A DNA stretch of 64,000 nucleotides from Aculops lycopersici (taxonomy: Eukaryota; Arthropoda; Arachnida; Trombidiformes; Eriophyidae), in contig WNKI01000001.1 of assembly GCA_015350385.1 (NCBI GenBank), positions 3,250,895 to 3,314,894 of the forward strand, read 5' to 3'. Of this stretch, positions 62,204 through 64,000 are shown one piece after another. Each line of letters begins with the position of its first letter. The first letter of the stretch is position 1. The position numbers and the translations under genes are program-made. Under the pieces are notes generated by a model. It was given only the letters and a program-made list of their open reading frames with translations, searched no databases and had not been told where the DNA came from.

Positions 62204-64000
62204 ACGAATACACTATTCCTACGTCAGGGGAAGCACGGGGATAGGAAATTTTGCCGGTTAGACTTTGGATACACTGAATACTTACCTCTACTACTTCTGC
62301 TTCTGGAGCAGCTACTTCTACGATGTGGCTGAGATTGAGCTGCGTGGCTCAAGTGCCGATCAAGATCGACTGCGATTATCTCACATTGTCTTCGATATTG
62401 ACTCAAACTTAACTGATAGAAGTGAAATGGAATGAAGTGGAGTGAAGTAAAGTGGAGAATATTGCGTGCGATCGATTTAATTACCATGAGATAGATGAAT
62501 ATATATACTAACTAATTGTATTGTCCAACTTCCGCTCCTCACTAACCACCAGTTGCTGCTCAATTCAATGCGCGCCACTCAATCCAGTACGTGGTCAAGG
62601 GCGAGCAAACGCAACTGAAGTGCCAGGCTAAAGGTGATTGGCCGCTCGCTGTGCACTGGTACAAGAATCGCCACCGACTCGAGCCCTTCAACACGCAGGA
62701 CTCACCTGTTGGCGTGTCGTCGTCGTCGTCGTCTTCGTCCACTTCCGGCTCAACTACAATCAACTCGCAACTGCCGGCAACTCTGAGCTCAAGTGTCGCC
62801 TCGGTGATGATGTCACCAGCGATCGGTTCTCAGCATTCGACAATGCAACTGATGGAGCAACTGAACGATTTGCTTGCCCAAATGCCATCTTTCGCCAGCG
62901 CAATGCCAAATGGTAGCCATCGACTCCAGTCTCAGAGCAATCAAAACAGTGGTGCCGGCCTGCTAATGGCGAAATACTCGCTAAGCACCACAGAGTTGGC
63001 GATCAACAGACTCCTCGATAATAGTGATAATCATGGACAACAACATGCAGCGACCACGACGACCAGAAGCGATGGTGGCGACCGAACGCAATCGCTACAA
63101 TTCCAACAACCACTTGTTGTTCAGGTAAACTCAATGCTCACCATCGGACAAGCTGAACGTCATGATACCGCAACTTTTAGGTGCATTTCGGCAAATAAGT
63201 TTGGCTCAGACGAGCGGATCATACAGCTCATTGTTCAGGAGGCACCGGATAAGATTGACAACTTGATGGTTCACGAGGTAAACTCTCGCTCGATTACCAT
63301 AAGTTGGCTCGCACCTTACGATGGAAACTCGCCCATTACTCATTATCACGTTCAATATCGGGAGGCAGGTGGAAACGGCGGCGTCGGTGGTGCAAATTCA
63401 ATATCAACTGGTGGTTTGGGCAACGGCAGCAGTGGCTCACTATCGTCAGATTTACTCAATGGACTTGGCTGGTTCAATTATACGCTTGCAAGCTCAACGC
63501 TTGCCGCAACTACAGCCACCACTACACCAACTCAAGGCTCAAGTGGTGGCAGCAGTCAAATGAGCAATTCTGCAAGTCAATCATCGTTTGCCTCATCCTC
63601 ATCATCCTCCCTGTCTTCGTCTTCCTCTTCTGCTGCTTCTCTTGTGTTGGCGCCAAAGTCAATGGTGAATGTTCAAGCAAATGGCAACAATGACAATGGC
63701 CATTTGTTGTCGCCTGCTTCTCCAGCATCGATCTCAACGCTAACAACAAGTGGCACTGGCGTCACGTCTATTGGAGGACGCGCGCTAGTTAAGCTCACAA
63801 TTAACTCCTTGAGACCAGTCACTCGCTATTGGTTCCGCGTGGAGGCCGAGAATAAGTTGGGTCGCGGGCAAGTGTCTGCTTTGGTTGAGTCACTAACTTT
63901 GGACGAGGCGCCTGGTGGCGCACCGAGCAAACTTAAGGCGGTGGCTCAATCCTCCTCTACCATTTTGGTTAGTTGGTCTAGATTGAGCGACAAGGAGCTT
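36621..64000 (+). CDS. Dscam: Dscam, 5' part (signal peptide, Ig1-Ig9, FN1, start of FN2), at least seven exons
   Basis: Dscam is a homophilic neuronal adhesion and axon-guidance receptor of the immunoglobulin superfamily. Exons found: 36621-36933, 46818-48068, 48203-48829, 49064-50791, 61100-61305, 61442-61565, 62553-64000+. All donors are GTAAGT or GTGAGT, and every junction keeps phase (1,1,1,1,0,1). Domain order and key segments follow Dscam, for example the Ig1 end GALVFEPFRAHDFRPDVHAS, the Ig2 YKCRCRNQLTGEL, the Ig5 DDPPKFRDTFKAEV, the Ig8 VAPRWSIEPSD and the FN1 PYDGNSPITHYHVQYRE. The remaining FN domains, transmembrane and cytoplasmic parts lie beyond the window. The extracellular half has no duplicated alternative exons. 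Several Ig loops carry long Ser/Gly/Asn/Gln inserts not seen in insects. Introns of 9.9 and 10.3 kb contrast with the otherwise intron-poor genes. Confidence 0.94.
37684..37743. repeat. ACT trinucleotide microsatellite, about 20 copies
   Basis: An uninterrupted run of ACT units in Dscam intron 1. It produces artefactual poly-Leu and poly-Val open frames. Confidence 0.95.
38665..38728. repeat. Imperfect inverted repeat able to form a long hairpin
   Basis: The left arm is AATGCAAACA (38665-38674) plus CACGACAAGCT (38688-38698). The right arm is AGCTTGTCGTG (38708-38718) plus TGTTTGCATT (38719-38728). The 21 bases pair perfectly, with a 9-base loop and one 13-base bulge on the left side. It lies within Dscam intron 1. 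Confidence 0.85.
40375..40438. repeat. 8-bp minisatellite, unit C(A/G)GTGGCT, eight copies
   Basis: Eight consecutive units alternate CAGTGGCT and CGGTGGCT. Because 8 is not a multiple of 3, it creates similar Gly/Ser/Val/Ala/Trp-type open frames in all phases; these are not genes. Confidence 0.95.
43385..43409. repeat. TA dinucleotide microsatellite
   Basis: A run of about twelve TA units in Dscam intron 1, flanked by GC-rich sequence. Confidence 0.9.
46712..46768. repeat. ACAACT hexamer array upstream of a splice acceptor
   Basis: About nine copies of ACAACT end roughly 50 bp before the acceptor of Dscam exon 2. On the transcript this is a purine/pyrimidine mix without secondary structure. 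Confidence 0.9.
46818..48068 (+). CDS. Dscam: Dscam exon 2: Ig1 and Ig2
   Basis: A 1251-base exon, phase 1 at both ends. Ig1 runs from AKLVFSNSTGAIVKCSVVGD to YRCTATSESRHASL and DIQVRAVV. Between its B and F strands it has two low-complexity inserts (Ser/Gly-rich near 47040-47140 and Asn/Ser/Thr-rich near 47250-47410). Ig2 has EGNSARFKCQLPSYTHDYLH, VIEWVEYP and YKCRCRNQLTGEL. The acceptor chosen is CAACTTAG|AT; a second in-phase AG at about 46835 (TTTGCAAG|GG) would shorten the exon by 18 bases. Both Ig domains in one exon leave no place for alternative Ig2 cassettes. Confidence 0.88.
48203..48829 (+). CDS. Dscam: Dscam exon 3: Ig3
   Basis: A 627-base exon after a 134-base intron (acceptor CATCGCAG). 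It holds Ig3, with ELALLSCNMQSHPRAQFTWF and SGSYVCLAKNSAGEERQEIE. The Trp and second Cys are separated by an unusually long Gly/Ser/Gln/Ala/Thr-rich insert. A Met/Gln/Asn-rich run (MMMIMMTQHQ) precedes the Ig domain. It ends AGAG|GTAAGT. Confidence 0.88.
49064..50791 (+). CDS. Dscam: Dscam exon 4: Ig4 to Ig7
   Basis: A single 1728-base exon encodes four Ig domains: Ig4 (VLELGKSLALDCSVSGSP ... GAYQCIASNQFES), Ig5 (DISLQCSASANPLPEITW ... YRCTADNGLAQV), Ig6 (FKIRCPVAGYPIGEIQW ... YICLASQQAGQS) and Ig7 (ASITCTMSSGDLPISISW ... YTCMARNEAGTVS). Ig4 carries an insert of about 145 residues rich in Ser, Asn, Asp, Gly and Gln; Ig7 has a smaller Ser/Asn/Gln insert. In insect Dscam1, Ig7 comes from one of dozens of alternative exons; here it is constitutive and fused to its neighbours. 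Confidence 0.9.
52111..52119 (+). promoter_or_regulatory. Candidate intronic TATA box
   Basis: TATAAAAAG follows a perfect 7-bp inverted repeat (TGCCAGC/GCTGGCA, 52095-52110). Twenty-odd bases later comes an 8-bp inverted repeat, AATTGGCC/GGCCAATT (52143-52164). It could mark an internal Dscam promoter or a nested gene. Confidence 0.3.
54586..54659 (-). tRNA. tRNA-Ile (anticodon AAT)
   Basis: Reading the minus strand gives a 74-base tRNA, GCCCGGCTAGCTCAG ... TTGGGCA. The acceptor stem pairs 7 bp, with two G-U pairs. The D arm is TAGCTCAGTCGGTTAGAGC and the anticodon loop is CTAATAA (AAT). The T arm AACGG-TTCGACC-CCGTT is perfect, and boxes A and B are intact. A run of seven T follows the 3' end and serves as a Pol III terminator. 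It needs no intron. It lies antisense inside Dscam intron 4. Confidence 0.96.
57177..57198. repeat. GA dinucleotide microsatellite
   Basis: About eleven GA units in Dscam intron 4, followed by a degenerate GA-rich stretch. Confidence 0.9.
59196..59224. repeat. GA dinucleotide microsatellite
   Basis: About fourteen GA units in Dscam intron 4. One of several long GA/CT tracts scattered through the non-coding DNA of this window. Confidence 0.9.
61100..61305 (+). CDS. Dscam: Dscam exon 5: first part of Ig8
   Basis: A 206-base exon after ACTACAG. It encodes VAPRWSIEPSDTKIIRGTSM, SIDCMAAGFPPPRIIWTKAA, matching the Dscam Ig8 start (PPRW, first Cys, Trp). It ends TCATGG|GTAAGT in phase 0. Confidence 0.9.
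61442..61565 (+). CDS. Dscam: Dscam exon 6: second part of Ig8
   Basis: A 124-base exon after CATCTGCAG. It encodes VYENGSLNVLDARDSDAGHY, then MCQALNGVGPGLSKVVRVII, giving the F-strand DxGxYxC of Ig8. It is separated from exon 5 by a 136-base intron and ends AACG|GTGAGT in phase 1. Confidence 0.9.
61566..62552 (+). other. Dscam intron 6, 987 bp
   Basis: It contains a (CTA)n tract at about 62171-62203 and no sign of an exon. The acceptor is CTAACCACCAG. Confidence 0.7.
62553..64000 (+). CDS. Dscam: Dscam exon 7: Ig9, FN1, start of FN2 (runs off right edge)
   Basis: Open to the right edge (482 codons plus two bases). Ig9: YVVKGEQTQLKCQAKGDWPL, AVHWYKNRHRLEP, then FRCISANKFGSDE, with a Ser/Met/Gln-rich insert of about 125 residues between its strands. 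FN1: VNSRSITISWLAPYDGNSPI, THYHVQYRE, then a Ser/Gly/Thr-rich insert of more than 110 residues before RPVTRYWFRVEAENKLGRGQ. FN2 begins EAPGGAPSKLKAVAQSSSTI and is cut by the window end. Fusing Ig9 with FN domains in one exon is consistent with loss of ancestral introns. Confidence 0.92.

Noticed and set aside
1..64000. Transposons, CRISPR arrays, bacterial-type operons or viral insertions
   Set aside because: No transposase, reverse transcriptase or integrase motifs, no terminal repeats with target duplications and no direct-repeat/spacer arrays; the adjacent-gene pairs are eukaryotic.

Overview
The window is nuclear DNA of an animal, almost certainly an arthropod and probably a chelicerate. 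It contains orthologues of d4/DPF, CCT6, MRG15, an integrin alpha chain, NMNAT, a nose-resistant-to-fluoxetine-type acyltransferase and Dscam. There are GT-AG introns, TATA boxes, AATAAA signals and a split gene with roughly 10 kb introns. A striking trait is that genes normally rich in introns (integrin alpha, 1072 codons; NRF-like, 1031; d4, 779; CCT6, 537; MRG15, 312) are each one uninterrupted reading frame. The few remaining introns lie in MsrB (near the 5' end) and in Dscam. No transposable element is recognisable. This recalls the massive intron loss reported for eriophyoid mites, but species assignment is inference.

Layout. 1-942: 5' part of a minus-strand Ser/Asn/Gln-rich protein of unknown function, running off the left edge. 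1273-1879: two-exon MsrB (minus). 1880-5139: no gene seen. 5140-7479: d4/DPF (plus), convergent with CCT6 (7640-9253, minus). CCT6 diverges from MRG15 (9749-10687, plus) across a 495 bp promoter region. A 49-codon frame overlaps the MRG15 stop. 11.9-14.0 kb: three small secreted-protein genes. Two of them, on opposite strands, share the mature motif LLRLYP at the same distance from an N-terminal Cys. 14746-17841: NRF-type acyltransferase (minus). 21776-24994: integrin alpha. 25500-27128: compact cluster of NMNAT, a six-Cys single-pass membrane protein starting 6 bp after it, and a convergent 49-aa membrane microprotein resembling STMP1. 33606-36059: disordered secreted protein.

36621 to the right edge: the 5' part of Dscam (signal peptide, Ig1-Ig9, first fibronectin III domain, start of the second) in at least seven phase-consistent exons. 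It lacks the tandem alternative exons of insect Dscam1, and low-complexity inserts swell several Ig domains. Its long introns hold a minus-strand tRNA-Ile(AAT), microsatellites, a strong imperfect hairpin at 38665-38728 and repeated CCGGAAGT (ETS-type) sites.

The genes do not form one pathway. There is chromatin regulation (d4, MRG15), protein folding and repair (CCT6, MsrB), NAD synthesis (NMNAT), adhesion and neural wiring (integrin, Dscam), and a small secreted-peptide locus that is the best candidate for something undescribed.
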